A DNA stretch of 64,000 nucleotides from Cercophora sp. LCS_1 (Eukaryota > Ascomycota > Sordariomycetes > Sordariales > Lasiosphaeriaceae): positions 992,001 through 1,056,000 of the forward strand of contig JAPZLL010000007.1 in assembly GCA_036250225.1 (NCBI GenBank). Reading direction: 5' to 3'. Shown here one piece after another: positions 20,290-31,806 of the stretch. Every line of letters starts with the position of its first letter. Within the stretch, counting starts at the first letter, position 1. Made by a program: the position numbers and the translations under genes. The notes under the pieces are model-generated. The model searched no databases. It saw only the letters and a list, made by a program, of their open reading frames with translations, and was not told where the DNA came from.

Positions 20290-21544
20290 TTTGAAAAATG
20301 TGAGGCTGAAGGGTGCGAGATACGAGTTTTGTGTGGGAGGAGGGGTAGCTCTTTGCGATGGTCGTCAAATACCGGCTTCGCAAATCAGCGGAGGGGCAGA
20401 GGTAAGAAGAGTCGAAAAGCTGCCAAAGGGGCTTCTTTTCGCGCTCGTGTCTCGATGTTGAATTTGCAAGATTGCCGAACGGGTTGCGTTGCAATTGGGA
20501 GATTGCTTCGTTTCGCGGGGAAGAGAGGTTGCGCGGGGTGGTGTGAGGCTGGCAGGCGCGGATTTGAGGTGCTCTGCCTTGCCGTGCCAGGGGTTGCTGT
20601 GGAATTCGTCAGAAGCCTGAAGATTCAACACACCCACGGGCCCCGGCAGGGCTGAGCAAATCGTTCCGTCCAATTGCAACCCGAGTGGACCAGGCTCCAA
20701 CGTAACAACAAAGCTAATGACACCACGAAGCACGGTGAGCTTTCTAGAAGCAACAAGGTGGAAGACTGCAGTATTGGGCGTTGGATTCTTTTCACGTTCC
20801 TCATGAATTCCACCCCGAGTTTTTCAATGGGATTAAACCCACTGAGAGACGCAGTTGGTCCTGCACGCAATTACGCAAGTCACAATAAACGTCCTACTCC
20901 GAGCAGCTCGGGACTCAAGCTGCCCAGAGAAAACAAGCAATAGGTCAAACGGGCGTCCGACGGTTCAGCCCTACGCCAGGAGTCCGCCATTCCATATATA
21001 ACTTTCTCAAACCGGCAACAAGTCTTCCAGCCGAACCATCGGCCGGCATTGAGCTACCATCGCGGGCCGGGGTTGAAACAATGCATCATCGTTGAACAGA
21101 CGAAGATGCCAAGACTTTTAGAATCTCTATTGGATGTTGTCGTCAGCGCTGCACACGCAATCTCCAGTTTCAATTCTGGTTGTCAGCTTCATCGATAGGC
21201 ATTCATCAATACCTTGGCCACTTGGCAACATGGAAACTCAGAATGGCATCTTCCAAACTCAACCAAAGTAGGTTTGTGGTTGCGAGTTTGAGCGTCAGCC
21301 CCTCCAGCTGGCGGGGCTGTCAAAGAGAAGCGCCCCGCGCCTTGGCTTCACCCGTCTGCCAGACTGCCGCGGCAAACCAGCACCGAGCCTCACACACCTG
21401 ACTAAGGGCCGAAACCAACCCACCTGAACCATCACCAACGACGTCAGCGTCGCGGCGCCAAAAACACCCAAACAACATCCCCCCTCCTCCTTTTCCAAAA
21501 GCGAAAAGCCGCCGGCCTCGCAAGGCCACACCAACCCATCCAAA
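20290..21544. promoter_or_regulatory. Divergent promoter region between sba1 and vps24
   Basis: 1255 bp with no credible coding frame. Both flanking genes start from it. No heat-shock element (arrays of nGAAn) could be confidently placed near the sba1 start by eye. Confidence 0.4.
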
Positions 21545-22305
21545 ATGGAAACCCTCAAAGGGCTCTTTGCCAAACCAGATCCCCAAGCCCAAGTCAGCTT
21601 TTCTCCCCATCTCCCATCGTCTCCTTCCCCGTCCGCCTAACAGGAAATCACCCCTAGATCCGAAAATGCAACACCCTGATTCGCTCCAACATCCGCAAAC
21701 TAGACCGGAACATCGCCGACGCCCGCGCCGCCGAGACCAAAGCCAAAAACCTCATCATCAACGCCGACCGGCGCGGCCAGCGCAACCCCTCGCAGCAAAA
21801 ACAAGCCGCCAAAGAGATCCGCACCTTTGCCCGGGAAGTTCTACACGCGCGCAGACAGCACGCGCGTTTGTTGACAGCGAAAGCGCAGCTCAACAGCGTG
21901 CAGATGCAGGTCAACGAGGCGTTTGCGCTGCGGCGGATCGAGGGCTCCATCAAGGCGAGCGTGGGGGTGATGAGGGATGTCAACGCGCTGGTGCGGCTGC
22001 CGGCTATGGCGCAGACGATGCAGGAGCTAAGTGTCGAGTTGATGAAGGCGGGGATCATCGAGGAGATGGTGGGTGATGTGTTGCCGGAGGATGGGGAGAT
22101 GTTGGGTGAAGAAGAAGAAGAGGCCGAGGGTGAGGTCGACAAGGTGCTGGGCGAGATATTGAAAGATAAGATGGAGAAGACGGGGCAGCTGCCGAGTGTG
22201 CCGCTGCCGAAGAAGGAGGAGCAAAAGGTGGAGGAGGAAGAGGAGGAGGACACGGAGGCTATGATGGACCAGATGAGGAATCGTTTGGAGGCTTTGAGGA
22301 GTTGA
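21545..22305 (+). CDS. vps24: ESCRT-III subunit Vps24 (CHMP3)
   Basis: Exons 21545-21592 and 21658-22305; 65-nt intron with unusual donor GTCAGC, branch CCTAAC, acceptor CCTAG; 231 aa. Start METLKGLFAKPDPQAQIRKCN is the Vps24-type N-terminal helix, followed by the basic Snf7 core (RKLDRNIADARAAETKAKNL, FAREVLHARRQHARLL, AQLNSVQMQVNEAFALRRI). The C-terminal half is acidic (GEEEEEAEGEVDKVLGEIL), and the last helix MMDQMRNRLEALRS fits a MIM motif for Vps4 binding. Vps24 with Vps2 caps Snf7 filaments and recruits Vps4 in multivesicular body sorting. The first exon of only 48 nt places the start; without the splice the protein would lack the helix alpha-1 beginning. Confidence 0.93.
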
Positions 22306-22961
22306 CCGGACCGGGGTTGGATCGGGAGTGGGATGCGGGTATGCATGGCGTTTTGGGTGTTATGGTTGTCTTTTGGGAGCGGGCTCTTGGAGGTGTGGTA
22401 TACATTGGCTCCTACGGGGTCGTTATGGTGGTTACATAGATGGCATTCAATGAATGTATCGGGTTGGGGAAGACCCGGTCGGGTAATGAAGTTCCAGCTG
22501 TGGCTGTGATCATGCCAGTCGGCGACTTTGAGGTGCCTGGTGGACTTGACTCGGTATAGATCTTCTACTCTGGGGGCGCAACACCAATGGGTCGAGGGCG
22601 ACCACCTCGAGTGTTCAAGGACGAGCCGAGCAGAAATTCCACCCACGAATGGCGCCTGATGGACATGCACTCAGCCGTTCCCATTACTCTGCGGCTTTCT
22701 GATTAGACGCATGCTGACTGTAGCCGCTCGCCACATCAAAACGCCATCCGCAACCACCCAACGTGTCGAGGACTAGAACCAGTCAAATCACACACCCACT
22801 CCTCACCAAGATGCATGTACTTGTCATCCTCTTTCCACATGAAAGACCCCAGAACCAATTTAGCTCTAGCAATGCAGTGGACGCAGTTAGTTGGCTCCGA
22901 AAGTGCTATCCCGACACCACCCCAACCGCTCATATTAACCGCTTTCCCACCCCAAACAACC
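22306..22961. other. Intergenic, 3' flank of vps24 and 5' flank of 5S rRNA
   Basis: No coding frame is supported. A long minus-strand frame (21654-22670) is the antisense of vps24 and was rejected. Confidence 0.5.
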
Positions 22962-23080
22962 ACATACGACCATACCCATTGGAGAACTCGGGATCCCGTC
23001 CGCTCTCCCCTAGATAAACCAATGAGGGCCAGACTAGTAGTTGGGTCGGTGACGACCAGCGAATCCCTGGTGTTGTATGT
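22962..23080 (+). rRNA. 5S ribosomal RNA (dispersed copy)
   Basis: 119 nt. The 5' end ACATACGACCAT pairs with the 3' end GGTGTTGTATGT to close helix I. The core reads AGTAGTTGGGTCGGTGACGA followed by CCAGCGAATCCC, the conserved fungal 5S box C/loop region, and GGGATCCCGTCCGCTC matches the helix II-III region. A T run (from 23080) immediately follows and would terminate RNA polymerase III. A single 5S gene away from the 18S-28S repeat is normal for filamentous ascomycetes such as Neurospora. Nearby open frames across it are spurious. Confidence 0.95.
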
Positions 23081-23639
23081 TTTTTGCCCCTACTATTATC
23101 GAGTCGGGTCCAGTCTTGATGGAGTCAAAGCAGATTTTTACTATGAGGCGGGTAAAACTACAGCTGCATCATGGGTATTGGGAAGATATAAAGCCGTCTT
23201 AAAGGCGTAAAAGGGGATTGTAAATTGATGGGGATGGTGGTGTTTGTGATGGGGGAATACATGGTTGATGACGGGGGCCGCACAGGGCTAACGATCGGAT
23301 TATGTATCAGGATCACCGAAGCTGCATTCCTCGAGCATTTACCTGAAGATACGATACGAACAAATCCTGCCCCGTTATTTCCAGTGTTTGTATCCTTGGT
23401 GTTGGCTTGCTGCTGGCATGCCTCCTCAAATATAACATCGACCACAGTGCCTTCACACAATTGACCCAACGCGAAGCCCTCAAACACGACACCCACGCAG
23501 CCCCAATGCAAACCGCGAGTCCCGAGACAAAAAGTACGACCCCTGGCAAGTTTTCGCTGTCAGCACGTGAACTTCTAACTAGCAAAAAGTGACCTCATCA
23601 CCAAGCTTCCACTTGCTGTGTGCGCTGATCACGATGAAA
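23081..23639. other. Spacer between 5S rRNA and tRNA-Gly
   Basis: 560 bp without protein-like frames or further RNA genes recognised. Short frames of up to 117 aa have no family resemblance. Confidence 0.5.
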
Positions 23640-23710
23640 TGCGTCAGCCGCGAATCGAACGCGGGGCCCATCGATGGCAACGATGGATTTTGCCACTAAA
23701 CCGCTGACGC
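23640..23710 (-). tRNA. tRNA-Gly (anticodon GCC)
   Basis: 71 nt including discriminator A. Acceptor stem GCGTCAG/CTGACGC is fully paired. D arm GCGGTTTAGTGGCAAAATC, anticodon arm with loop TTGCCAT (anticodon GCC), and T arm CCGCGTTCGATTCGCGG are all present. No intron. It lies about 560 bp from the 5S gene, on the opposite strand. Downstream on its own strand only a short T stretch (ATTTC) is seen as a terminator. Confidence 0.96.
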
Positions 23711-24325
23711 TGTTTCGCTTGTGGGATTGTTTGACGGGAAAGTGGCGTCCCAGATGGATTCATGCGTCAAGGTTTGCGGTCGGGGCATCGAGGTCCACTG
23801 TTGTCAGTGCCCCTAACTCAGGGGTACCGGGGCGAGGGCATCACGGTTGGGAAAGAAGGAGGTATTTAACGATGAGAAGTGATGATAGTAATGTTTGTTT
23901 GTTGTGTCGTATATAGTAAGGGCGAGGACGAGAACATTGAAGCTACCACCACGTCGTGACGCGGTGGGAGCTGGTGCTGAATCGGCATTGGTTGGAACGC
24001 ATCTCGTCGCTGATGGTTCGGCGAGTTAACTGGTGTGCCGGCTAGGGTCTTGTTTGAACCCGCAGTATCGATGGGTCTTTGGGAACCCTCCATTGTGGCG
24101 TTAAGATCTCAGTTCTGCTGGCCTTAGCCCGCGACCATGAGGTACCTAGGTAGGGCAAGGTCCAGCAACTGTCGGGTCAGGTCAACCGCGTACCTATAAA
24201 GGGTGAACCCCGATACTGCAGCCTGGCGCTTCGTCTTGCCCACCCGATGTGCAGTTTCGAGTTCGGTATCACTCCAGTGCCAACGCGCACCTTCCCACCG
24301 GCGCCATGAGCTCGACCGTTGCTGA

Positions 24326-24661
24326 TCTTTTCTGAACCAGCATCCCACGAATGTAGTCCAGAACACGGGTTACGTCACGCAGAGTGATAAATCCTGGACC
24401 CGAAGCTATCATCCAATCCGGAACATCCTCGTCCACAGTCTCATCGGCGAGGACGGGCTGACCTACGCTGATTTTGCAAGGGCTTTCCTTCCTTGGGACG
24501 CAGATGACGGCCTAGGCACAACAGCGCATGCGGTATCTCCAAACCACAGAACGTGGCGCTTTGAGAGTGAGGCCGACTGCAGAAAAGATTGGTCCTCGCC
24601 ATTTTACTTGGGTATTGTCAATAATAGGTTCGTCCGTATTAGTGGAAATACCGGGGCTTGA
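24326..24661 (+). pseudogene. Possible gene fragment, open frame without start codon
   Basis: An open frame of 111 codons between stops, with no ATG at its start but an acceptor-like TCTGAACCAG at 24331-24340. The encoded segment has balanced, protein-like composition (HSLIGEDGLTYADFARAFLP, DWSSPFYLGIVNNRFVRISG). I do not recognise a family. It may be a terminal exon of a decayed gene or just a chance frame. Flanking DNA offers no convincing 5' exon; the nearby ATG at 24306 reads out of frame. Confidence 0.2.
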
Positions 24662-26404
24662 AAAGTGAAAGCCGAGTTTGGCCTTGGTCAGGCGCGTCCG
24701 GAAACGAACTTTAAGCCGCATGAGGAGGTTGTCTGGGGGTGAGCCTCGTGGAGCACTTCGTGGAGTACTGCGTGGAGTAGTTTGTCTGGCCAGCCACCAG
24801 GGCACCCGGACATTCATCTTCCCAGGCACGGGCCAAGTCTTCAGCGCGATGTCTGGCAGATACTTTGACCAGTCTACAAACGGCAAGTTATGTGCTTGAC
24901 ATCCGAAAAGAAGCCAATTGTGCATTGCACGCCTTCACAACGTAACGAGCAACTGCCATCATGTGTTGGCCGGAATCGACTGGTGATCGATCGCACACTC
25001 CCAACGGCCAGAGGATGATGACAGATCCACTAGATTAGCATCAAAACATCCGCACCTCGGTCATCAAGAGGGTGTATTCGAGATGTAAAGAATTGTGAGA
25101 ATATTGATGCTCGGCTTCTCTGACATCAACCACGGGAATTTGATCGAATTCAGTGGGTAACTTGTTGACCTCCTCTCAACCAAAGCATCCCCACGTGTCG
25201 ATCAGCGATCGACGACGACATCGTATTCTCCGCAGTTACAATGTGCACGTATGTGCACGTATGTGCAACCCAGACTCGCAGATCTGATCATCTTGCAGAT
25301 GCTTACCAAAAGACAGCTGCTCCACACTGCACCCCATTCCCGAATAAGTAAGACCAAAACACCATCAGCCCCATCTGCAAGTCAACAATGACAACATGAA
25401 CCCCCCTTCAGGAAGACCTGTACCCTGATCATTGCCCAGCGGACCCCTAAACTTGACAGCACAACGTCAAGCGCCCATAAACCCATCGTGATCTCATCAA
25501 CTTCTTGTTGTGGCGTTGCCCAGAGCCGCCAGCGTTAGTCCAGGCACCCGCCATCACCGTCACAACCGCCGTCATAGCCCCATCCCATCCCGTCACTCGC
25601 CATTAGACGCCCCTCGCCTTGTTCGGATTCTACCCGTCCATCACAGCACCACCAACAAGTTAACCGCAGAGGGCAATCCAAAAGGCAAACCCCTAACCCC
25701 TCACCGAGGCACCGACTTACGGACAGAACAGGTAAGCAAAACGCCCCCACCCCGGCCCGCATCCTCCCGCAGCCAGACCGGAGCGACCCGCCAACAAAGC
25801 CCGCCCGCGGTCCGCAGAATTCCGACATCATCACCTTGGTCAGTCACAAAGTCCTCACCAAGCCAAACCACTCATCCATGTAAACCCCTCATCCGAAAAC
25901 GCCCAACAACCGACGAACCGAGTCCCTCGGTGTCCCAGCATCCCGAGGTAGTTCACCAAGCCTAGCCTGTGATCCGCGGCATCCAGCCTGATGAAGTACC
26001 CAAGCTCACTTCCGAACCCGATTTCCGATCCCCCGCCTAAGCCCCGTCAACACCAGCAAGGTACCAAACAGGAACCCGCAATGCCAGGCAAGCCAAACCC
26101 ACGTCCCCGCCTGATGGCATGGATCCTCCAGTCAACGAACCCCTCCGACGAACCCTCGATGAACGAAACCCCCCCCCCCCCCCCACCACAAACAAGCAAG
26201 CAAGCCATTGACATGACAGACACAAGCAAATTGCCAGTGCCAAACCCATCACCCAACGCCGCCTAACGTCCTGCGTAAACCCCCCCTCCCCCCCTCCCCC
26301 CCCCTAGCCGCGCTCCGATTGCCGCCCGACGCGGGGAACATCACATCACACTCTCCCTCCCGCACAACCCGCCGCGAACCCCCCCGCGCTCAGCTCCGAT
26401 CACA

Positions 26405-26406
<2 letters not shown>

Positions 26407-26439
<33 letters not shown>
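26407..26439. repeat. (AC)n microsatellite
   Basis: About 16 AC units in a C-rich stretch. Confidence 0.95.
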
Positions 26440-26440
<1 letters not shown>

Positions 26441-26571
26441 CGGATCACACACCCCATCCACGTCCACCCCCAACTCAATCTCCCAATGCACGATCCGCAA
26501 TGCACAATTCCCACATCCATTTGACTTGACACAAACGCCCAAGTCCATCACATCCATCGCATTCCCCACCA

Positions 26572-26602
<31 letters not shown>
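26572..26602. repeat. (AC)n microsatellite, second array
   Basis: About 15 AC units, 130 bp from a similar array in the same orientation. A shorter GT array of opposite phase is at 26904-26922. Confidence 0.95.
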
Positions 26603-26606
<4 letters not shown>

Positions 26607-27648
26607 CATCAACCAAGAAGACACAAAATGTGATAAAACACAATGATATTAATCGCTACCTAGTGGTAATCGGGGCAAACCATTGCCACCAAAAAAGAAT
26701 CGCTATGCTAATCCAAAGGGGGTATCATGCCATTTGCCTCGCCAAGTGCAGGGTATCGCTATCGCTGTCGCTGAAAAAAACACTTTTTTGAATCTTCCAG
26801 CCGATTGAAAGAAACCCCAAGATGATAAAAATGAGAAAAACTCCAAGTAGTGCATGACGATGAATGATGATGCCCAAGACCAGGCCAGCCCCATAAAATG
26901 CCCATGTGTGTGTGTGTGTGTGATACAGATGACAATGAAAGATGGGCAGCTGGCCGCCAAATATTGCCTGTATGGTGTTCCTCCTCTTGTAAAATGATAT
27001 GGTATCCCAAATGGTAAAACAAGATTGAAAAAATGTGACAGTGAAAAGATAACCGAGGTGCGACAACCTCCCATCACCAACCGACGACAATGTGCCGAGG
27101 AATGTGAAGGTGGAAGAGAAAAAAAAGTGTGATGGTGACAAGTGCCGCGGAACGGCGGCTGTAGCTTCCATTGGACCGTCCCCGGGTGTACGTCGGCAGT
27201 GGCCCCAATCAAAAGGCTGGGCACACGGAGGGAGAGAGACCAAAAAGTGGCAAGCGGGTACTTTGGTTCCCTCGGGTGTCGGCTGTCTTTCCCGACCAGT
27301 CCGGATTCGTGCCGCCCGCTGTGTCCGCCCGGTCGAATTCTTCCGCGACAGATGGAACGCGGAGAGACAGAAAAATTAAAATGGTGAATAGGTTGGTAAT
27401 GCGTGTGTCGCGCGGATGGATGCATGGAAGAGTGTGGTTGCACATTTTCCGAGATGACTCAGAAAAATGAGAGGCAGTGTTGTGTCGTGCATCAAGACTG
27501 GTTGTAGTGTAATTCTGTGTCGCCGTGTTAGTTGACAAAGACAGAACGATGCACGTATGACTAAGACGTACCGAATGAATTAAGTGGTTGTACCAGCCAA
27601 CGCCACAGGGAGAAGGGAGCTCGGCGGCCGCGCAGGATGCGGCATCTT

Positions 27649-28167
27649 TCACTCAGCCTCGGCGATGGGAGTCATGGCGTTTAGCTTCGTCTTGGGCGAC
27701 TTCTTGGATGACGACGATCGCCTCTGCTTGCGTGCTGCCGCCTGCTGTTGTCGTCGCTTCTGCTCCTTCTCGGCGAGGAGCACCCGCATCACCTCGCGCT
27801 GGTAGGCCGCCCGCTCGCGCTGCATCTCAAAGAGCTCCATCTCGTTGGCGACGGGTGCGGTGCCGAGTGGGGAGTGGACTGGAGATGCGCTGCCTTGGCT
27901 GGAGACGTCGTCCTCGACATCGGTGGAGAAGAGCAGATCCTCGTCCGAGAGATATGACGTCGCCCGCTCCTCCTGGTCAAAATCGCTAAACGTGGATCGT
28001 CGTGGCCACGAGGGGAAGGCGCAAGAGGCGTCGGGTCCCCGCGAGGAAAAGGGCGTCGGTGCAATATCCATCGGTGACGACATGCTGCTGTATGAGGAGC
28101 CCTGGCTGATAGATGTGTATGAGCTGCTGTATGAGGAGCTTGGTGAGCTGTATGTTGATCGGAACAT
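27649..28167 (-). CDS. Small conserved fungal protein of unknown function, Ser-rich with C-terminal basic helix
   Basis: A single exon of 172 aa. The N-terminal 60 residues are Ser/Tyr/Pro-rich (MFRSTYSSPSSSYSSSYTSI). An acidic block follows (SYLSDEDLLFSTDVEDDVSS), then an amphipathic, Arg/Gln/Glu-rich helix (LFEMQRERAAYQREVMRVLL, AEKEQKRRQQQAAARKQRR), and the tail SSSKKSPKTKLNAMTPIAEAE. The helix plus KSPK...LxAMTPIAE tail recalls an uncharacterised Pezizomycotina family; I know no function. No membrane segment. The start at 28167 was chosen because upstream residues of the longer frame (to 28422) are random-looking. Its promoter faces the 19-kb gene desert. Confidence 0.7.
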   Translation of the reverse strand: MFRSTYSSPSSSYSSSYTSISQGSSYSSMSSPMDIAPTPFSSRGPDASCAFPSWPRRSTFSDFDQEERATSYLSDEDLLFSTDVEDDVSSQGSASPVHSPLGTAPVANEMELFEMQRERAAYQREVMRVLLAEKEQKRRQQQAAARKQRRSSSSKKSPKTKLNAMTPIAEAE

Positions 28168-29761
28168 GGCGGCTGTTGTGTGAGAGTGTGTTGTGTGTGC
28201 AAGTCGGTGCTGTGCTGCTGTTGACCAGACCGGTGTTGATGTTCCTTGCTGATGCTGTGGATGTTGATATATGTTGATGTTTGTTGGTACACGCCGCTGT
28301 GGTTGACGAGAGGGATCCGTGGTGGACCTGAGGGAGGGCAGGCAGGTATATATGCCTGGTGACTCGGACGGGGGGAAGCGGTAGGGAACGGCGGAGTGGG
28401 TGTGGGCGGAGGCGCGTGTCAAGGGTGCGGCGACCCAGGAAACAGGATCTCGTGGGGCACATTAAATCCTCGGACAAGACTAGCACTATTCGGGCAGTCG
28501 CGCGATAAAACACGGATCGCTGGGAAATTCTGGAAAAGAAAGCACTGCCAGGGGGGCCGGCTGCAATATCACAGGGGACGGGGGGAGCCTGAACGTCCAA
28601 GGGATGGTGGACTTTCTGTCGCGCCAGCCTGTCCGGATGGCACGCCGTCCGCCGTCGGGAGCGCTCCCCCGTGGGACGGTGGCAGCTGGGCGCCCTGGGG
28701 GGTACATGGGTACGCTGGTACCTCCTTCCTCCCTCCCTTTGCTCGCCGCCGTCGACTGCCCCGTGTGTGTCACCCAGCTGCCCAACCGCAGCCGTGGGCA
28801 CTGACGCCCCTCCCCTCCCTCCCTCCTGCCCGTTTCCGCCATTTCCCAAAATTCGCGCCCTTCGATTGGGCTCCCCCACGCGCATGGACAAACACCGCTC
28901 TTGCGCCGTCGCTTCGCTGACACGCCGGACAGCAGAGTTGCGGTGTCTGACCGCCTGAACACCCGCGACGCAGCAGCACCAGCGGCCAGCAGCAAACAAC
29001 TCAGCACCCACACCGCAGCGGCCGCGGCAGCAGCACCACCAGCCAGCCGTGCCCTTTGACGCACACCCAGGCAACAAGCAAGCGAAAACGAGAGGCCCCG
29101 AATACCGCCTTGGATTGATTGGGCACCGCCGCCGTTGACCCTCGCAACCAATTCATGACGTATCCATCGGCTCTTGCCCCGTCGCCCTGTTCCTCGGTCT
29201 CCATCTTGTTTCCCTTCCCAGATGCCAGAATAATGACCGAGGCAGCCTGGTCCAACCTAACCATTCTCCCGGGAGCGCCGTAATTTCCTCATCACCCCGC
29301 CGGACCAGCATCGCGGGATCGCGGGCAGTCTTCCATGCTCATGGCGAAATGATGATGGGAGCAACAGGGTCCGCGACAGAAAACGAGGGACAAAAACGAA
29401 CCAAAACGTGGGCCCCCATTTCACCTCCTTCTTCCGGCCCCATCCGCCGCCTGGGCCGCCGTCAGGGAGCCCTGGAGGATTGCAAGGTGTGAGTGCGCGT
29501 TGGACCCCCCGCCCCATCCCATATCCATGCCCCTGCTCTGCTTCCCCGGGTCCTCCCCCGAGCAGCAGGGAAAACATACCCTTGCCTCTCTCATGTGCGC
29601 CTAACGATTGGCGTGGAGGTGCCAGACATTCCCCCCGGCTCACCGCCTTGAAGTGAGTGACAAAAGATGCAACGAAAATGGCAACGATAAAAAAGAAAAA
29701 GAAAAACGAATTAATTATCGGGCTGGTGTTATCGCGCCGACTGGAACCCACTGGAGGTTTC

Positions 29762-29786
29762 GCTTGCTTGCTTGCTTGCTTGCTTG
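29762..29786. repeat. (GCTT)n tandem repeat
   Basis: About six GCTT units. Similar GCTT arrays recur near 45472-45492 and 54115-54130. Confidence 0.9.
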
Positions 29787-30944
29787 TTGTTTGTTGCTTG
29801 TTTCGCAGGCTTGATTGCTTCTGCCAACTTTCAGCCCCTCCATCACAATTCGATATATCGGCTTTGCGACAAACTTGGCTCAACACACCCCTTTTTTTCG
29901 TCGCCATAACCTGCTGTTTGCTTTTTTCTTTTCTCCCTGCAGTCACAAACGAAAAGAAAACAATAACGTCACCGCTCCTTTCCTTTTCCGGTCTTGACTC
30001 GGATTCAAGAGTAGCCGGTGACGATATTCGGGGAGCCGAGTTCATGGAACAGTAAGCATCACGACAACGCTCCCGCACCGCCCGACTGCTGTCCTTGAAA
30101 TCCGGTGTTGGTCCGTCCGGGAAGGCGAAGGGGGGCGCACAGTAACCAGTCGAGCAAGTCGCTGACGTTGGGCGACAACACCCCAACAACTCTTCCCCGT
30201 ATTTTGCGCGGCAAACTAAGCAAACCAACCAAGAAACAACCAAACTTGACCGCAGCTCGTCATGGCGACGTTACCTCTGATCAGTCAACGCTGCCTGCTG
30301 CAACCCTCATCGCTCAAACTATTTGATTGCTGACAGCACCCACCCATCTGGCATTCTTGCAAATAAACCACATCGCGTCCTCTCCTCCGCCTCGTCTGTA
30401 ATTGCCCTCGCTGAGAGATGGGCAAACTGGAATCATTGTGCTTGCTCTTGTCCAACCACACCATCCCGATCGGGCCATGTCAGATGGACCTTGCAGCAGC
30501 AGCAAGCAGGGCGCAGCAACAGCATCCAATGCCCTATGTACCCATTCTCTCAGGTGCAACACACTCTCGCCTCGGGTTTGTGTGTGTGCACACAGTAATT
30601 GTAGATAGGGCTGTCGTGGATGCCTGGGCCCGACCGACATGACCTGGCCCTCCGCTTATCGGTTTCTTGTGTGAGCCCCGCCCGCCCGCCAGCCAGCCGG
30701 CCAGACGCACTGCACTGCACTGTTGCACACCGGCACTGTCAGCCCAGGATATGGCAACCGCCCCAATTTACCAGCGATGTTGTGACGATGGGAATAGCCA
30801 CAAAGGATTCCGAATAGCAACGGGCGGGACGGGACAACCGTTTCTCGGTATACGACCCTGACCACCTCCCTTGTATGTATCGTGGGATTTTCGTCCGAAA
30901 AATGAGTCAGCTTATTTGAGTTGGGATGCCCATCCCCCGTGGGG

Positions 30945-30945
<1 letters not shown>

Positions 30946-30979
<34 letters not shown>
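30946..30979. repeat. (CA)n microsatellite
   Basis: About 16 CA units. Confidence 0.95.
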
Positions 30980-30982
<3 letters not shown>

Positions 30983-31782
30983 CAGAAACAATGGAAACGG
31001 CGCGGTCCTTGTGCGGCGCTGAATCTGTACGGTCTTTCTGAAAGCCAACGGGACCATTTCAATTCGGTTGCCCGAAATGGCAAGAGCGTGTGTGTGGTGT
31101 ACAAGTAAGAGGTAGCATTCCGATGCGGAGACGCGGAGACCCAGCGAGGATCTCCGCGTTTCTGGCTTTTTGGGATGTATCTGTCCCAGTCGTGGTGGTT
31201 GCGACGGTACGTACCGGCAGATATACCAAGGGTACGTGCTCTCCACACACCAAAAAGCTTGGGTGCGTGAGAAAATGTAAAATCGATAGAGACTATTGTC
31301 TCTCATGGCGGTTAGGTGCTTTGTCTCTCCTATTCTTGCCTCTTTCTTTTTTTTTCTGTCTGTCTCACCTTGTTACGATTACATGAGAGACAGACGGACA
31401 GTCGACCAGGCCTTCGGTGACCCTCCGTTGACCCTACGGCGCCCTGCAGACCGCATCGCAGCGCAAACCAACACTGAGGGGGGAAAAAGGACGGCTAGAT
31501 GAATGACGCTTGACGACGTGTCGCAATCGTTTGCCATTTCGGCCCTCCATCTCGGCCTGGCTACTTGCGTACGTAGAGCAGTTTCGGGTGCCCAACATTC
31601 ACATCCGTAGCGTGGTGTAAATTGCCGATAAGCGGCTCCTCACCGTAACTTTTGGTCGTTTCCATTCCCGTCCCGGCCGAGAGACCCGTAAAATGAATGG
31701 ACAGCAATGCGTCTTGGTCCGTCGGTCTCTCGCTCACCTTCTTTTTGTTGCGTTAGTCCAGCTCGTCTAGACTCGCTCGTCA

Positions 31783-31806
31783 TATGTATGTATGTATGTA
31801 TGTATG
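31783..31806. repeat. (TATG)n tandem repeat
   Basis: About six TATG units in non-coding DNA. Confidence 0.9.

Larger units (their letters stand above)
23711..27648. other. Gene-poor region, C-rich and microsatellite-rich
   Basis: No complete protein gene is supported. An ATG-less open frame lies at 24326-24661, listed separately. From about 25.3 to 26.6 kb the plus strand is strongly C/A-rich and G/T-poor, with C runs and two (AC)n arrays. The part from 26.7 to 27.65 kb probably contains the 3' flank of the minus-strand gene at 27649. Confidence 0.45.

Noticed and set aside
21654..22670. 338-aa minus-strand frame opposite vps24
   Set aside because: Ser/Leu-rich antisense of an acidic, helical coding exon; the Vps24 reading is unambiguous.
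25689..25701. CCCCTAACCCC, resembling a telomerase RNA template
   Set aside because: It sits in a long C-rich tract where such a string is expected by chance; no other telomerase RNA element was recognisable.
29257..30243. 328-aa minus-strand frame in the desert
   Set aside because: Contains a poly-Phe run from an A-rich stretch and no recognisable domain; looks like chance openness in GC-rich DNA.
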